In this document: positions 14,273 through 23,413 of the stretch, one piece after another
Layout: each line of letters begins with the position of its first letter
How positions within the stretch are numbered: position 1 is the first letter of the stretch
Source of the DNA: CAYRSA01 sp964494845
Lineage (GTDB): Bacteria; Patescibacteriota; Saccharimonadia; Saccharimonadales; JAGQNJ01
Direction: 5' to 3'
Length of the DNA stretch: 34,110 bases
NCBI GenBank assembly: GCA_964494845.1
Contig: CAZBSC010000006.1
Location: 1-34,110 of the forward strand
Notes under the pieces: model-generated
What the model was told of the DNA's origin: nothing
What the model saw: the letters and a program-made list of their open reading frames with translations, nothing else
Database searches by the model: none
Translations under genes and position numbers: made by a program

Positions 14273-14704
14273 ATGAAATTAAATAAAGAAGTTTTTAATT
14301 CAAGACAAATAATTTTTAAAGAAATGTTTGTCGGAACTTTGATCTATGCGGTAGTACTCGGGTTCTTTAATGACTATACCGACATTTTTTATGCAAATAG
14401 TTTTTCTACAATATTTCTTTGTGCTTTAGTAATGCAAATCCTGACGTATATAACTTTCAAATTCAAAAATATGGTTATTGATTGGCTGAAGGGGCGGAAG
14501 GGTTTCATCAACAAGCTCGGAATGTTTTTTAGCGTTTGGGCCATTATGTTTTTATCGAAATTTGTATTTTTATGGGTGATAGATTTTGTGTTCGGTAGCT
14601 ATGTCAATATTAATAACTTCGTTGGATTAATCACCATAATCGTTGTGGTGACTTTGCTGAATAAATTGACCGACTGGACGTTCGAAAAACTGGGTAAACC
14701 TTAA
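14273..14704 (+). CDS. Hypothetical four-helix membrane protein
   Basis: The 143-aa protein opens with a short basic segment (MKLNKEVFNSRQIIFKEMF). Four hydrophobic stretches follow, at about residues 18-35, 42-62, 84-105 and 115-132, with a basic loop WLKGRKGFINK between the second and third. No catalytic or binding motif is seen. It resembles widespread small uncharacterised bacterial membrane proteins, but I cannot name a family. The gene stands alone between the tRNA-Lys units and the convergent transporter. GGAG lies only two bases before its ATG, so the mode of initiation is unclear. Confidence 0.75.
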   Translation: MKLNKEVFNSRQIIFKEMFVGTLIYAVVLGFFNDYTDIFYANSFSTIFLCALVMQILTYITFKFKNMVIDWLKGRKGFINKLGMFFSVWAIMFLSKFVFLWVIDFVFGSYVNINNFVGLITIIVVVTLLNKLTDWTFEKLGKP

Positions 14705-14795
14705 TTGTAGTTGCGCTAAAATCTGGTTTTACCCGTTGGCACATTAAATATAAAAATATTGAGACTAATTTATATAATTTTCACGCCGTAAAAAA

Positions 14796-15731
14796 CTATA
14801 GTCCAAGAAAAATAATCATAACCGATGCAGTCAACAGGCTGAGGATAGTTGAAAATACAATAACTCCAGAAACGAACCTAGTGTTAAAACCATAAACTTT
14901 GGCAATCATTAATACTGTTACGGCGGTAGGAGTGCCAGCATACAAAATTGATGCCGAATAAGCAGGATTATTCATCCCAGCCAGTAATAAAATACCCCAA
15001 GCCAATAAAGGCATCACGATAACTTTCCAGGCAACTGCCGAACTCACCATAAATAAATGTTGTTTGATTTTGTGACCATACAAGTAGTTGCCAAGAATAA
15101 ACAGCGCAACAGGTGACGCAGACGCCGCAATCATGGATAAAGGTTTTGTTGTTAAAGTATTCGCAATCTCTGGAAGCGGTATAAACGCAAGTACCAAACC
15201 GACAAAAATTGCAATAATCAGTGGGTTTTTTGCTAGTTGTGACGCTACGCTTCCAAAATTCTTGTGGCCAACGAATAAAAATTCATTAACAACCAGAGCG
15301 ATAAATATGCTACCGACCAAATACAAAACCCCAATTATCACAATTAAAGCGTAATTTGTTGAACCTGCTGTTAAGCCGAGCGCACTCGTTGTGAGCGGTA
15401 TACCGAGATACAGGCTGTTGCCAACTGTAGCTGCTAAAAAAAACACAGCTCGATCTTTATTCGATAAGCCAAAAGCGTAAACGATGACCAGGCATAGCAG
15501 TGCGTTAACCAATAAAACAACACAATTCCAAAATAATATATTCAGAATAGTGCTGTTGTTCAGCTCGAGTATTACTAGACTGTTAATTATTAATGCAGGA
15601 AGCGCAACGTAATAAACGTAGCTAATCAGTGCGTTAACGCCTTGCGTTTTGATGATATTAAATCTGCGAATCACGTAACCAATCGCAATAATTACAAAAA
15701 TTGGTATTACCGAGCTGATAAGCGTATGCAT
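14796..15731 (-). CDS. AEC family transporter (auxin efflux carrier / malate permease-like)
   Basis: The 311-aa protein is almost wholly hydrophobic, with about ten predicted helices in two repeats of five. It begins IPIFVIIAIGYVIRRFNII with a Tyr/Leu-Pro-Ala-Leu pattern (YYVALPALIINSL) in helix 2. NPLIIAIFVGLVLAF opens the second half, and GTPTAVTVLMIAKVYG lies near the end. These are the usual blocks of the AEC family, which exports organic anions such as malate and, in plants, auxin. The substrate cannot be predicted. It has its own promoter region and no functional neighbour. Confidence 0.9.
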   Translation of the reverse strand: MHTLISSVIPIFVIIAIGYVIRRFNIIKTQGVNALISYVYYVALPALIINSLVILELNNSTILNILFWNCVVLLVNALLCLVIVYAFGLSNKDRAVFFLAATVGNSLYLGIPLTTSALGLTAGSTNYALIVIIGVLYLVGSIFIALVVNEFLFVGHKNFGSVASQLAKNPLIIAIFVGLVLAFIPLPEIANTLTTKPLSMIAASASPVALFILGNYLYGHKIKQHLFMVSSAVAWKVIVMPLLAWGILLLAGMNNPAYSASILYAGTPTAVTVLMIAKVYGFNTRFVSGVIVFSTILSLLTASVMIIFLGL

Positions 15732-15916
15732 TTAATTTTACTGTAGCATATCCTAAAGACAGAGCAACTCTAGCACAAAGCTATAAATCTGCTAACATGT
15801 ATGGTCATTAGCACCAAAACAACTCTACTCAACAGACGGTTAATGCAGTCAACGCAAAGTCGTTTTTACCGATGTTATAACATAGGCGGACAAGAAGTTT
15901 TATCAATGCAATCTGA

Positions 15917-15922
15917 TATAAT
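15917..15922 (+). promoter_or_regulatory. -10 box placing the HAD gene start site on its ATG
   Basis: TATAAT preceded by TGA (extended -10) ends 6 nt before the ATG at 15929, so the predicted +1 is the A of the start codon. This is the cleanest leaderless arrangement in the window. Confidence 0.65.
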
Positions 15923-15928
15923 TTAGCG

Positions 15929-16531
15929 ATGAGTAAACACAAAGTAGCCTTATTCGATGTTGATGGCGTATTAGTTTTGCCGCCGAAGTTATTTGGGGAT
16001 ATCTACTGCGAAAAGTATGGCATAGACCCAGAAGTTCTTAATCCTTTCTACAGATCGAAAGAGTTTAGAAATTGTTCAATAGGCAAAATGGACCTAAAAG
16101 AAGCGATAAAGATACATAACGACAAATGGCAGTGGGATGGCGACCCAGCTGAGCTTATCGATGAGTGGTTACAGTCCGAGAACTACCCTAATCACGAGCT
16201 TCTTAAGATAGTCGAAAAACTACGCATCAGCGGAACTAAAGTATATATTGTGACCCAGCAAGAAAAATATCGTGCAGCTTTTTTACGAGACATAGTTTTT
16301 AAAGATAGATTTGATGGTTTTTTGGCATCATGCAATCTGGGTGTTCATAAAGAGACACCAGAGTTCTGGGAAAAAGTGATAAAACAGCTGCGGGTGGACG
16401 TGGACAATTTAGCCCCAGAAGATGTAATCTACTTCGACGATAAACAAATGCTAGTCGATGCTGCAAGCAAAAAAGGCATAAATGCTTTTTTGTATACAAA
16501 ACTCGACGATGTAATCCAGGAAATAGGATAG
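15929..16531 (+). CDS. HAD superfamily hydrolase
   Basis: The 200-aa product has the four HAD motifs. Motif I is FDVDGV with nucleophile Asp and acid/base Asp. Motif II Thr is probably in VYIVTQQ. Motif III Lys is around GVHKETPEFW, and motif IV is VIYFDDKQ. A helical cap lies between motifs I and II (about residues 20-95). This places it among class IA HAD phosphatases such as phosphoglycolate phosphatase-like enzymes. Specific substrate unknown. The next gene, a histidine phosphatase, starts 2 bp after its stop, so the two form an operon of phosphatases. Confidence 0.9.
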   Translation: MSKHKVALFDVDGVLVLPPKLFGDIYCEKYGIDPEVLNPFYRSKEFRNCSIGKMDLKEAIKIHNDKWQWDGDPAELIDEWLQSENYPNHELLKIVEKLRISGTKVYIVTQQEKYRAAFLRDIVFKDRFDGFLASCNLGVHKETPEFWEKVIKQLRVDVDNLAPEDVIYFDDKQMLVDAASKKGINAFLYTKLDDVIQEIG

Positions 16532-16533
16532 TT

Positions 16534-17076
16534 ATGAAGATTTTGTATGTGAGGCATGGTAAAAGTACGGCTAATGCAAGCGGGACTGTCGGAATGCCCG
16601 ATACTCATCTCGCTGAAGAAGGGGTAGAGCAAGCACGAATAACTGGCCAAGACTTGAAAGGCCATAATGTTACAAACATCGTGTGCTCGCCTTTTATAAG
16701 AGCACAACAAACAGCTGAGATTATTGCGGGTGAGTTAGGCATTCCTATAAAGGATATTGAAGTAATCGAAGAGCTTCACGAACGACGTATGGGTGAGCTA
16801 GAAGGTAAGCCAAAACTACATAAAACCGAGTTTTTCTATAAGAATGATACAGAATATGGGTTTGAACCACACCAAGAATTAATAAAGCGTATGAATATAG
16901 CCGTTAACAAAGTAAAACAGCTAGCAGGTAACGCTAGTGGTACGACAGTTGTTGTCGGGCATGCTACTTCTGGCTTTTATTTTCTGCAAGTAGCAAAAGG
17001 CAAAACAAAATTCGAGGACTTCGATCCAATTAATCAAATTAGTAATGCGGAATTTATTGAAGTCGATCTTGGCTAG
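16534..17076 (+). CDS. Histidine phosphatase family protein (second copy)
   Basis: The 180-aa protein begins MKILYVRHGKSTANASG with the catalytic RHG motif. SPFIRAQQTAEIIAGELG forms the second block, ELHERRMGELEG the acid-loop region, and VVVGHATSGF the second catalytic His. It is a separate paralogue of the shorter phosphatase at 11046, with closer similarity to phosphoglycerate mutase/alpha-ribazole phosphatase types. It directly follows the HAD gene and is surely co-transcribed with it. It is likely a small-molecule phosphatase; the substrate is unknown. Confidence 0.92.
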   Translation: MKILYVRHGKSTANASGTVGMPDTHLAEEGVEQARITGQDLKGHNVTNIVCSPFIRAQQTAEIIAGELGIPIKDIEVIEELHERRMGELEGKPKLHKTEFFYKNDTEYGFEPHQELIKRMNIAVNKVKQLAGNASGTTVVVGHATSGFYFLQVAKGKTKFEDFDPINQISNAEFIEVDLG

Positions 17077-17158
17077 GACCAACGCTCATTAGTCTTATAC
17101 TTTTTAATGCTAATATAAAAATGAAGCTTTTTAGTAAAACAGTCAGTAAATAATCTCA

Positions 17159-18697
17159 ATGAATATAAAAACAAATCCCAAAATTAGGACAACCAATCAA
17201 AAAGGCTTCGCATTTGTTGAGGCGTTTATTATATTGGCTCTAATTATATCAGTTGGGTTGTTGGGCAACTTTACATTAAAAAGAATCAGGAATAACGATT
17301 CGCAGGCAGAGAGTAAATCCAGCGCAGTTGACCCCAAATACCCCGGTAAAAGTCACCAATCTACTACCGGAAACGTTACTTATCAGGTCAACATACCATT
17401 TTACCAACATGATTCTAATGGCAATAAAAACGCATTTATCAATATAACTTCGAGGCTTAAGAGTGTTGCAGATATGGGGGTAAATGTTATTCAGCTGACG
17501 CCGGTGCATACTTCAGCGTACCTAGTGTTAGATCATTACGATGTGTCGTGGAAGTATACTGGTAACACGCGAGAAAATCAGGGCACAAAAGAGTCTAGAA
17601 TTGCATATTTTAAAAACTATGTAAATTATGCTCATAGACTAAAAATGAAAGTAATTATGGACTGCGTATATCATGGCACAGCGATAAATAGTCCGTTGGT
17701 TCAGCAACACCCTGACTGGTACAAACGTGACGACAAAGGAGATTTGGTAATCAACAGATTTGGCTTGCCTCAGTTCGATACTTCGAAAGAGGAAGTCAGA
17801 GCATATATAAAAGATGTTACCAAATATTGGATAGAGAAAGTTGGAATAGACGGATGTAGGGCTGATATGGCGCATTCGGTTCCGTTATCGTTTTGGGCAG
17901 ACCTAAATAACGAAATGAAAAAAATAAAATCATCGTGGACCATGGTTGGCGAAGCCTTTGGTACCCAAGCAGAGTATGCACAACCCTATAAGGAAGGGAA
18001 CCTTAAGGGCGTTTATGGATTCGACGGGGTTTATGATTTTTATCACCAGAGTGTAATGTATGGCATTGTCGACCAGAAGCGAAAAGCATCCGAAATCGAA
18101 GCGGCCTGGAATGCAAGACCCAAGTACCACAGAGAGAATTTTTATAACATGATTGATGATCACAATATCACAATACGTTCAGCTACCCTTAGCGGGGGTA
18201 ATAGTGGCATGGTGGCCGCTATGGCAGTCAACTTTACACTAGACGGAATGCCATTCATTTTTAACGGACAGGAAATCGGCGATACTACGGCAGGCGGTCC
18301 ACAAATTGACGAAACACGCTATTATTCATGGGAAAATCCTCCACATCCAGAAAACCGGCAGAAGTTTAAACAGCTAATTTGCTTGAGACGTAACAACAAA
18401 TCACTCAGCAAAGCGACAACAGTTTGGAATAAAACCAGTGATCCTGATGGGGTCGTATCCTACACTAGAACTAATGGCAAAGAGAAGACATTGGTAGTAG
18501 TGAACCTGTCCAATAAAAAATGGTCCGGCACCGTCAATGGAAAGTTCCCATCTTCAGTGTTCGATATGATAACCAGAAGAAACTACAAGACATCTGGTAA
18601 GTCTGTCAGACTATCATTGAAACCGTATTCCTATTTCATTGCAAACGCTTCGGGTGCCAAATCCAGTAAAGCCACTGCATTATTATGTTCTAAATAA
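17159..18697 (+). CDS. GH13 alpha-amylase-family protein with prepilin-type anchor
   Basis: Residues 1-40 carry a prepilin-like signal (NQKG|FAFVE at 13-21, then a hydrophobic helix), so the protein is exported and anchored or pilus-associated. About 70-430 is the (beta/alpha)8 amylase domain. The nucleophile is Asp236 in DGCRADMAHS and the acid/base Glu265 in MVGEAFG. Two conserved regions are altered: region I reads DCVYHG (168-173) instead of D-x-V-x-N-H, and region IV reads DDHN (333-336) instead of N-H-D, replacing the third catalytic Asp by Asn336. A C-terminal beta domain (about 430-505) follows. It may act on alpha-glucans such as maltodextrin, but catalysis could be impaired or changed. 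The first ATG has no clear ribosome binding site. Confidence 0.9.
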   Translation: MNIKTNPKIRTTNQKGFAFVEAFIILALIISVGLLGNFTLKRIRNNDSQAESKSSAVDPKYPGKSHQSTTGNVTYQVNIPFYQHDSNGNKNAFINITSRLKSVADMGVNVIQLTPVHTSAYLVLDHYDVSWKYTGNTRENQGTKESRIAYFKNYVNYAHRLKMKVIMDCVYHGTAINSPLVQQHPDWYKRDDKGDLVINRFGLPQFDTSKEEVRAYIKDVTKYWIEKVGIDGCRADMAHSVPLSFWADLNNEMKKIKSSWTMVGEAFGTQAEYAQPYKEGNLKGVYGFDGVYDFYHQSVMYGIVDQKRKASEIEAAWNARPKYHRENFYNMIDDHNITIRSATLSGGNSGMVAAMAVNFTLDGMPFIFNGQEIGDTTAGGPQIDETRYYSWENPPHPENRQKFKQLICLRRNNKSLSKATTVWNKTSDPDGVVSYTRTNGKEKTLVVVNLSNKKWSGTVNGKFPSSVFDMITRRNYKTSGKSVRLSLKPYSYFIANASGAKSSKATALLCSK

Positions 18698-18823
18698 AGT
18701 TTTCCCGGAGTGGGTTGCAGCTACAGTAGTAATGACCTGGATTGCCAAGAACAAATCCTAGCCTTTAAAATTATGATTAATTTCGACCAATCAGAAGATG
18801 ATCCAGATAACTAATTGACCATC

Positions 18824-19411
18824 TTAGTTGAAAAAATGTAGTGCGATCATCCCAGCGATAAAGATCCCCCACAAAATCCAAACAAAGGTGTCGGCACCTT
18901 GAGCTTCGATTGACTTCCAGCGTTTGGATGAAGTTTCGGAGGCGAATAAGTCGTTAGCGTTCAGTCTTAGCCACGCCCAGTTCATTGTAATAACCGCGCT
19001 GTAACAGATTACACAAAAGACGCAAATGTAACCGATCCGGTAAGTGCTTTGCCATAGGTACCAGGCCCCAAAACCTAAAAAGAACACAGAAAAGAAATGT
19101 AAAATATAACGAAGTTTTTTATTTATCAAGCTCCCGCTTGCTCCCGCAAAGGCAACACCTGCAGTGAGTGCAAAAAACACAATACACATTAGTGAATTAG
19201 AAAACCCAAAAACTGAAGATTGCCATGCGTCAAAGACATTACTACAGCTAAAAATCGCATTAAGATCACATGTCAGTGGAACGGTCGGATGTTTGGCGTA
19301 GTTTATTTTTTCAATCGTTTGAATAAATGATGCTGCTAAACCTGCGATCGAGCCCACGGTGAGCACCCACCAGAGGGTTTTCTTCTTTAATGCATGTATG
19401 TTCTGACTCAT
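18824..19411 (-). CDS. Vitamin K epoxide reductase family protein
   Basis: VKOR-type membrane enzymes reoxidise DsbA-like thioredoxins and pass electrons to quinone, promoting disulphide formation in exported proteins. The 195-aa protein has about five membrane helices. The loop Cys pair is in LTCDLNAIFSCSNV (about residues 47-57), and the redox CxxC is in YICVFCVICYS on a later helix. There is no fused thioredoxin domain, so a separate DsbA partner must be elsewhere. It is convergent with the GH13 gene and divergent from ilvB. TATAGT lies 7 nt before the ATG (19419-19424), consistent with a leaderless transcript. Confidence 0.93.
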   Translation of the reverse strand: MSQNIHALKKKTLWWVLTVGSIAGLAASFIQTIEKINYAKHPTVPLTCDLNAIFSCSNVFDAWQSSVFGFSNSLMCIVFFALTAGVAFAGASGSLINKKLRYILHFFSVFFLGFGAWYLWQSTYRIGYICVFCVICYSAVITMNWAWLRLNANDLFASETSSKRWKSIEAQGADTFVWILWGIFIAGMIALHFFN

Positions 19412-19610
19412 ATGGATAACTATACTCTATTATTTAGGGCTTTTGTACTTTCTTCTGCAATTCTGGGTTTATCTTGTGTCAGTGAAAACTTTTAAGATTT
19501 ATGAGGGTTATCCCTGGTTTTATGACCTAGTTTGCCAAACAAAAATCCTAAACAATATTGGCCAAACCAAAATGTTGATAAAATTAACAGATGAGTATAG
19601 AGTATCATTC

Positions 19611-21326
19611 ATGGACGGTGCGTCAGCATTAGTAAAGTCGTTAGAAAAACAAGGGGTCGAATACATCTTTGGCTACTCTGGTGGTGCGGCTATTCCTATC
19701 TTCGATGCTCTTATAACCACGAAAACTAAGATTAAATTTGTTCTGGTTCGTCATGAACAGGGTGCGGCTCACATGGCTGATGGCTATGCACGCGCAACTG
19801 GCAAGCCCGGGGTTGTGTTGGTTACTAGTGGCCCGGGCGCTGGCAATACCATAACTGGTCTCATGACTGCACAGATGGACAGCGTGCCAATAATTGTAAT
19901 TTCCGGGCAACAAATTAGACCAATGCTGGGAAAAGATGCTTTTCAGGAAGCGGATGTTTTCGACATATCGATGCCAGTTGTCAAACACAATTACCTAGTT
20001 CAGGATGTCAACGAGCTGCCGACAATAATAACTGAAGCATTCGCTATCGCAACAACAGGCCGGCCTGGAACAGTGTTAATTGACGTTCCTAAGGACGTTA
20101 GCTCGGGAGAGTTTAACGGAGAGTTAAATGATATTTCCATAGATTTGCCCGGTTTCCAGCCAAAACCCATCCCTAGTGATTCGGAGTTGAAAAAGGCTGC
20201 AAAATTATTGTGTAGCGCACAGAGACCAGTGATACTAGCTGGACACGGAGCAATGATAAGTGGTGCCGAGAAAGAAGTTGCCCAACTAGCTGAAAAAATT
20301 GATGCATACGTAACAACGACGCTTCTAGGCAAAGGCGTTTTTCCAGAAGACGATGACCGCAGCCTAGGGATGATTGGTATGCATGGCACGGCCTATGCTA
20401 ATAAGGCAGTTGTGGCCAGCGATCTTGTATTATCAATCGGCTCTCGTTTTGATGATCGTATTATTGGCCAGGCTGCTGCTTTTGAAAAGGATACCAAGAT
20501 AATTCATATTGATATAGATCCATCAGAAATTAATAAAATGATTCAAACAGATGTTGCCTTGGTTGGTGATGCCCGCGAAACTCTGCAAAGTCTTCTGAAT
20601 CTAGTCGATAAAACAAGTCACCCCAAATGGATAAAACAAATTAACGAATGGAAAAAACAATTTCCACTAGATCATGCTGGTATTAGCTCTGGCTTAACCA
20701 TGCAAGAAGTTTTGTACGAAATTCACAACCAGACCAAAGGCAAGGCTATCGTTGCAACGGATGTGGGACAACACCAAATGTGGGCGGCTCAGTTTATGAA
20801 GTCTAACGAATCGTTAAATTGGCTCAGTAGTGGCGGGGCTGGGACGATGGGTTATGGCCTGCCGGCAGCAATCGGTGCGCAGTTTGCCCGACCAAAAGAC
20901 TTGGTTGTGGCAATTGTTGGTGACGGTGGTTTTCAGATGACGATGTACGAACTAGCGACAGCGGCACTGCACAAATTGCCAATAAAGGTATTTATAATGA
21001 ACAACCATTATCTTGGTATGGTGCGCCAGTGGCAGGAGCTATTTTATGACAATCGCGAAAGCGGTGTGGATTTGCAGGGCAACCCAGATTTTGTAAAACT
21101 GGCTGAAAGTTTTAAAGGTATCAAAGGCATCAATATAGAATCTAGGGACCAGGTAGGTTCTGGAATTTCCGAGGCTCTTGCTTATAACGACGGGCCAGCA
21201 GTCGTTAATGTCGAGGTAGTAAAAGCTGATAATGTTTACCCAATGATACCTGCAGGGCTACGACTAGAAGACATGCTAACAGGCCCGGTTAACGAAAAAT
21301 TAGAGAAACCAACAGGAAGCACATAA
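19611..21326 (+). CDS. ilvB: Acetolactate synthase large subunit
   Basis: This ThDP enzyme condenses two pyruvates to acetolactate (or pyruvate + 2-oxobutyrate), the first common step of Val/Leu/Ile synthesis. From ATG 19611 the product is 571 aa, typical. Upstream in-frame TTG/ATG starts (19443, 19572) would add residues with no family match. Motifs are the catalytic Glu in VRHEQGAAHMADGYAR, TSGPGAGN, FAD-region SIGSRFDDR, the ThDP/Mg motif GDGGFQMTMYELATA, and MVRQWQELFYDNRES. The usual FGYPGG near the start reads FGYSGG. A TTGATA/TATAGA-like promoter may lie at 19574-19600. ilvN follows 1 bp after the stop. Confidence 0.95.
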   Translation: MDGASALVKSLEKQGVEYIFGYSGGAAIPIFDALITTKTKIKFVLVRHEQGAAHMADGYARATGKPGVVLVTSGPGAGNTITGLMTAQMDSVPIIVISGQQIRPMLGKDAFQEADVFDISMPVVKHNYLVQDVNELPTIITEAFAIATTGRPGTVLIDVPKDVSSGEFNGELNDISIDLPGFQPKPIPSDSELKKAAKLLCSAQRPVILAGHGAMISGAEKEVAQLAEKIDAYVTTTLLGKGVFPEDDDRSLGMIGMHGTAYANKAVVASDLVLSIGSRFDDRIIGQAAAFEKDTKIIHIDIDPSEINKMIQTDVALVGDARETLQSLLNLVDKTSHPKWIKQINEWKKQFPLDHAGISSGLTMQEVLYEIHNQTKGKAIVATDVGQHQMWAAQFMKSNESLNWLSSGGAGTMGYGLPAAIGAQFARPKDLVVAIVGDGGFQMTMYELATAALHKLPIKVFIMNNHYLGMVRQWQELFYDNRESGVDLQGNPDFVKLAESFKGIKGINIESRDQVGSGISEALAYNDGPAVVNVEVVKADNVYPMIPAGLRLEDMLTGPVNEKLEKPTGST

Positions 21327-21327
21327 A

Positions 21328-21828
21328 ATGACCGGCAAAGACGAACACACCATCAGTCTAATCGTGAATAATAAGCCAGGCGCTCTAATCCGGGTGGCAC
21401 AGGTGTTTACGCGACGTTCTTTCAATATCAACTCGATTAATGTTTCTCCAACACTCGATGGTAAGTACAGCCGGATGACCATAACCTCTTACGGTGCCCG
21501 TGAAACAGTTAGACAAATAGTCCTACAACTAGAAAAGTTAGTCGATGTGATACAAGCAATTGAACACACACAAGAGGAAACTACAAATAGGGAACTCGCC
21601 CTTGTAAAAATCGAATGCGAAAATAGCCAAGTACTACAAAAAGAGCGAATACCAAATGTTGAGTTGTTGATTGTTGAGGAGTTGGAGAACCACGTTATAC
21701 TACAGCTGACTGGCGAGACCGACTCTATAGATGCTGCAGTCCAGTATCTGAAGGTTAACCATAAAATAGTTGAACTTCTTCGTAGCGGAACTGTCGCGAT
21801 TACCCACGCTAATATTTCCTATACATAG
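21328..21828 (+). CDS. ilvN: Acetolactate synthase small (regulatory) subunit
   Basis: The ACT-domain subunit activates IlvB and confers valine feedback inhibition. The 166 aa match the family. The N-terminal ACT domain (about 6-80) has ISLIVNNKPGALIRVAQVFTRRSFNINSI, the classic valine-site block. The C-terminal half starts with ELALVKIE and ends with HKIVELLRSGTVAI. The gene begins one base after the ilvB stop, so the two are translationally coupled. ilvC follows after 31 bp with its own ribosome binding site. Confidence 0.95.
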   Translation: MTGKDEHTISLIVNNKPGALIRVAQVFTRRSFNINSINVSPTLDGKYSRMTITSYGARETVRQIVLQLEKLVDVIQAIEHTQEETTNRELALVKIECENSQVLQKERIPNVELLIVEELENHVILQLTGETDSIDAAVQYLKVNHKIVELLRSGTVAITHANISYT

Positions 21829-21859
21829 ATAAACTAAACACCAAAGGAGCTAGATTATT

Positions 21860-23335
21860 ATGGCGAATGACTTTACGAGCAAAGTTTTCGAAAAAGAAAA
21901 GGTAAGTTTTGGTGGGGTAGATGAATATATTGTTCGTGGCGGACGAGATTTGTTCCCCAAGCTCCCAGAAGCATTCGCTGGAATAAAACAAATTGGCGTC
22001 ATTGGGTGGGGGAGTCAAGGCCCAGCCCAGGCTCAAAACATACGCGATTCACTAGAAGGTACAGATATAAAAGTAGTAGTTGGACTTCGAAAAGGTTCGA
22101 AATCAGCGGAAGATGCTCGCAGGTCAGGTTTTAGCGAAGACAAGGGCACTTTGGGTGAAATGTTTGAAGTAGTAGCAAACTCTGATTTTATAATCTTGCT
22201 TATTAGCGATGCCGCGCAAACAATGCACTACAAAGATGTTTTCAAGAAAATGAAAAGTGGAGCAACTCTTGGTTTTTCACATGGTTTTTTGGTCGGGTAT
22301 ATGGCAACGGTTGGCGATAAGTTCCCAAAAAATATAAATGTGGTAGGTGTCTGCCCCAAAGGAATGGGACCTTCTGTTCGTCGCTTGTATGAACAAGGAA
22401 AATCTACTAACGGCGCCGGCATTAACTGTAGTTTTACGGTCGAACAAGACGTTGATGGGCGGGCGACTGACATCGCTCTTGGATGGTCTGTAGCACTTGG
22501 TGCTCCATTCACTTTTTTGACCACACTAACTAATGAATACAAGTCAGACATTTTCGGCGAGCGTTGCATATTGCTCGGTGGCATTCATGGTTTGGTTGAA
22601 GCAACCTATGCGTATTATCTCAGATCTGGGGTTGCGGCAGAGGATGCGTTTGGTCGCACCGCCGAAAGCGTAACTGGCAAAATCTCGCAGTCAATATCAC
22701 ATAATGGTATTTTGGGAATGTACGACGGCTTGAGCACAGAAGATAAAAAGATATTCGACAAATTTTATAGTGCCAGTTATCAGCCACTATATGAAGTAAC
22801 TACAGAAGTATACGAAGAAGTTGCAAGTGGAAACGAAATAAGGTCAGTTGTTCTGGCCAACGACCGCATCCAACGTTTTGGCTGGAGCAAAGTAGATGGG
22901 TCTAGCATGTGGCGAGTCGGCGAAAAAGTTAGAAAAGATAGAGTTAATGACAAAAATAGCGCTGGGCTTGACGCCGGTATGGCAGGTATTTATGCTGCCG
23001 GAATGATGGCCCAAGTGAACGTACTAAAAGAACATGGCCACGAGTTTTCAGAGATTGTTAACGAATCTGTGATTGAAGCCGTTGATTCGCTCAACCCATA
23101 TATGGATTACAAAGGCGTAGACTTTATGGTTGATAATTGTTCTACAACTGCACGTCTCGGTAGCAGGAAATGGGCACCACACTTCCACTATGCACTCGAA
23201 CAAGGTGCTTTCCCGGTGCTAGAAACCGTAAATACAAATGAAGAAATAAAAGCTTTCAAAACCCATAAAGTCCACCAGGCACTAGAGACAGCACTAAAAT
23301 ACCGTCCATCCGTGGATATTGCCGTAAAAGGCTGA
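21860..23335 (+). CDS. ilvC: Ketol-acid reductoisomerase, class II plant-like
   Basis: The enzyme converts acetolactate to dihydroxyisovalerate with NADPH. The 491-aa length is class II. It is clearly closer to the chloroplast form than to E. coli IlvC, as judged from memory of plant sequences. GGRDLFPKLPEAFAGIKQIG, GWGSQGPAQAQN, VCPKGMGPSVRRLY, NGAGIN, DIFGERCILLGG and NCSTTARLGSRKW are nearly word-for-word plant blocks. The cofactor loop LRKGSKS has the Arg/Ser set expected for NADPH. AAGGAG precedes the ATG by about 11 nt. It is the last gene of ilvBNC here. No ilvD or ilvE is in the window, so the pathway is incomplete locally. Confidence 0.95.
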   Translation: MANDFTSKVFEKEKVSFGGVDEYIVRGGRDLFPKLPEAFAGIKQIGVIGWGSQGPAQAQNIRDSLEGTDIKVVVGLRKGSKSAEDARRSGFSEDKGTLGEMFEVVANSDFIILLISDAAQTMHYKDVFKKMKSGATLGFSHGFLVGYMATVGDKFPKNINVVGVCPKGMGPSVRRLYEQGKSTNGAGINCSFTVEQDVDGRATDIALGWSVALGAPFTFLTTLTNEYKSDIFGERCILLGGIHGLVEATYAYYLRSGVAAEDAFGRTAESVTGKISQSISHNGILGMYDGLSTEDKKIFDKFYSASYQPLYEVTTEVYEEVASGNEIRSVVLANDRIQRFGWSKVDGSSMWRVGEKVRKDRVNDKNSAGLDAGMAGIYAAGMMAQVNVLKEHGHEFSEIVNESVIEAVDSLNPYMDYKGVDFMVDNCSTTARLGSRKWAPHFHYALEQGAFPVLETVNTNEEIKAFKTHKVHQALETALKYRPSVDIAVKG

Positions 23336-23413
23336 CTGGGACAATATAGTCATTGATTTAGTATTTGTACCGGGCGTATACTATAGGTAATAACTAAATA
23401 GAGGAGGGCGCTT

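Noticed and set aside
19412..19610. Branched-chain amino acid leader peptide attenuator before ilvB
   Set aside because: No short frame rich in Leu, Ile or Val codons followed by a terminator hairpin is visible.
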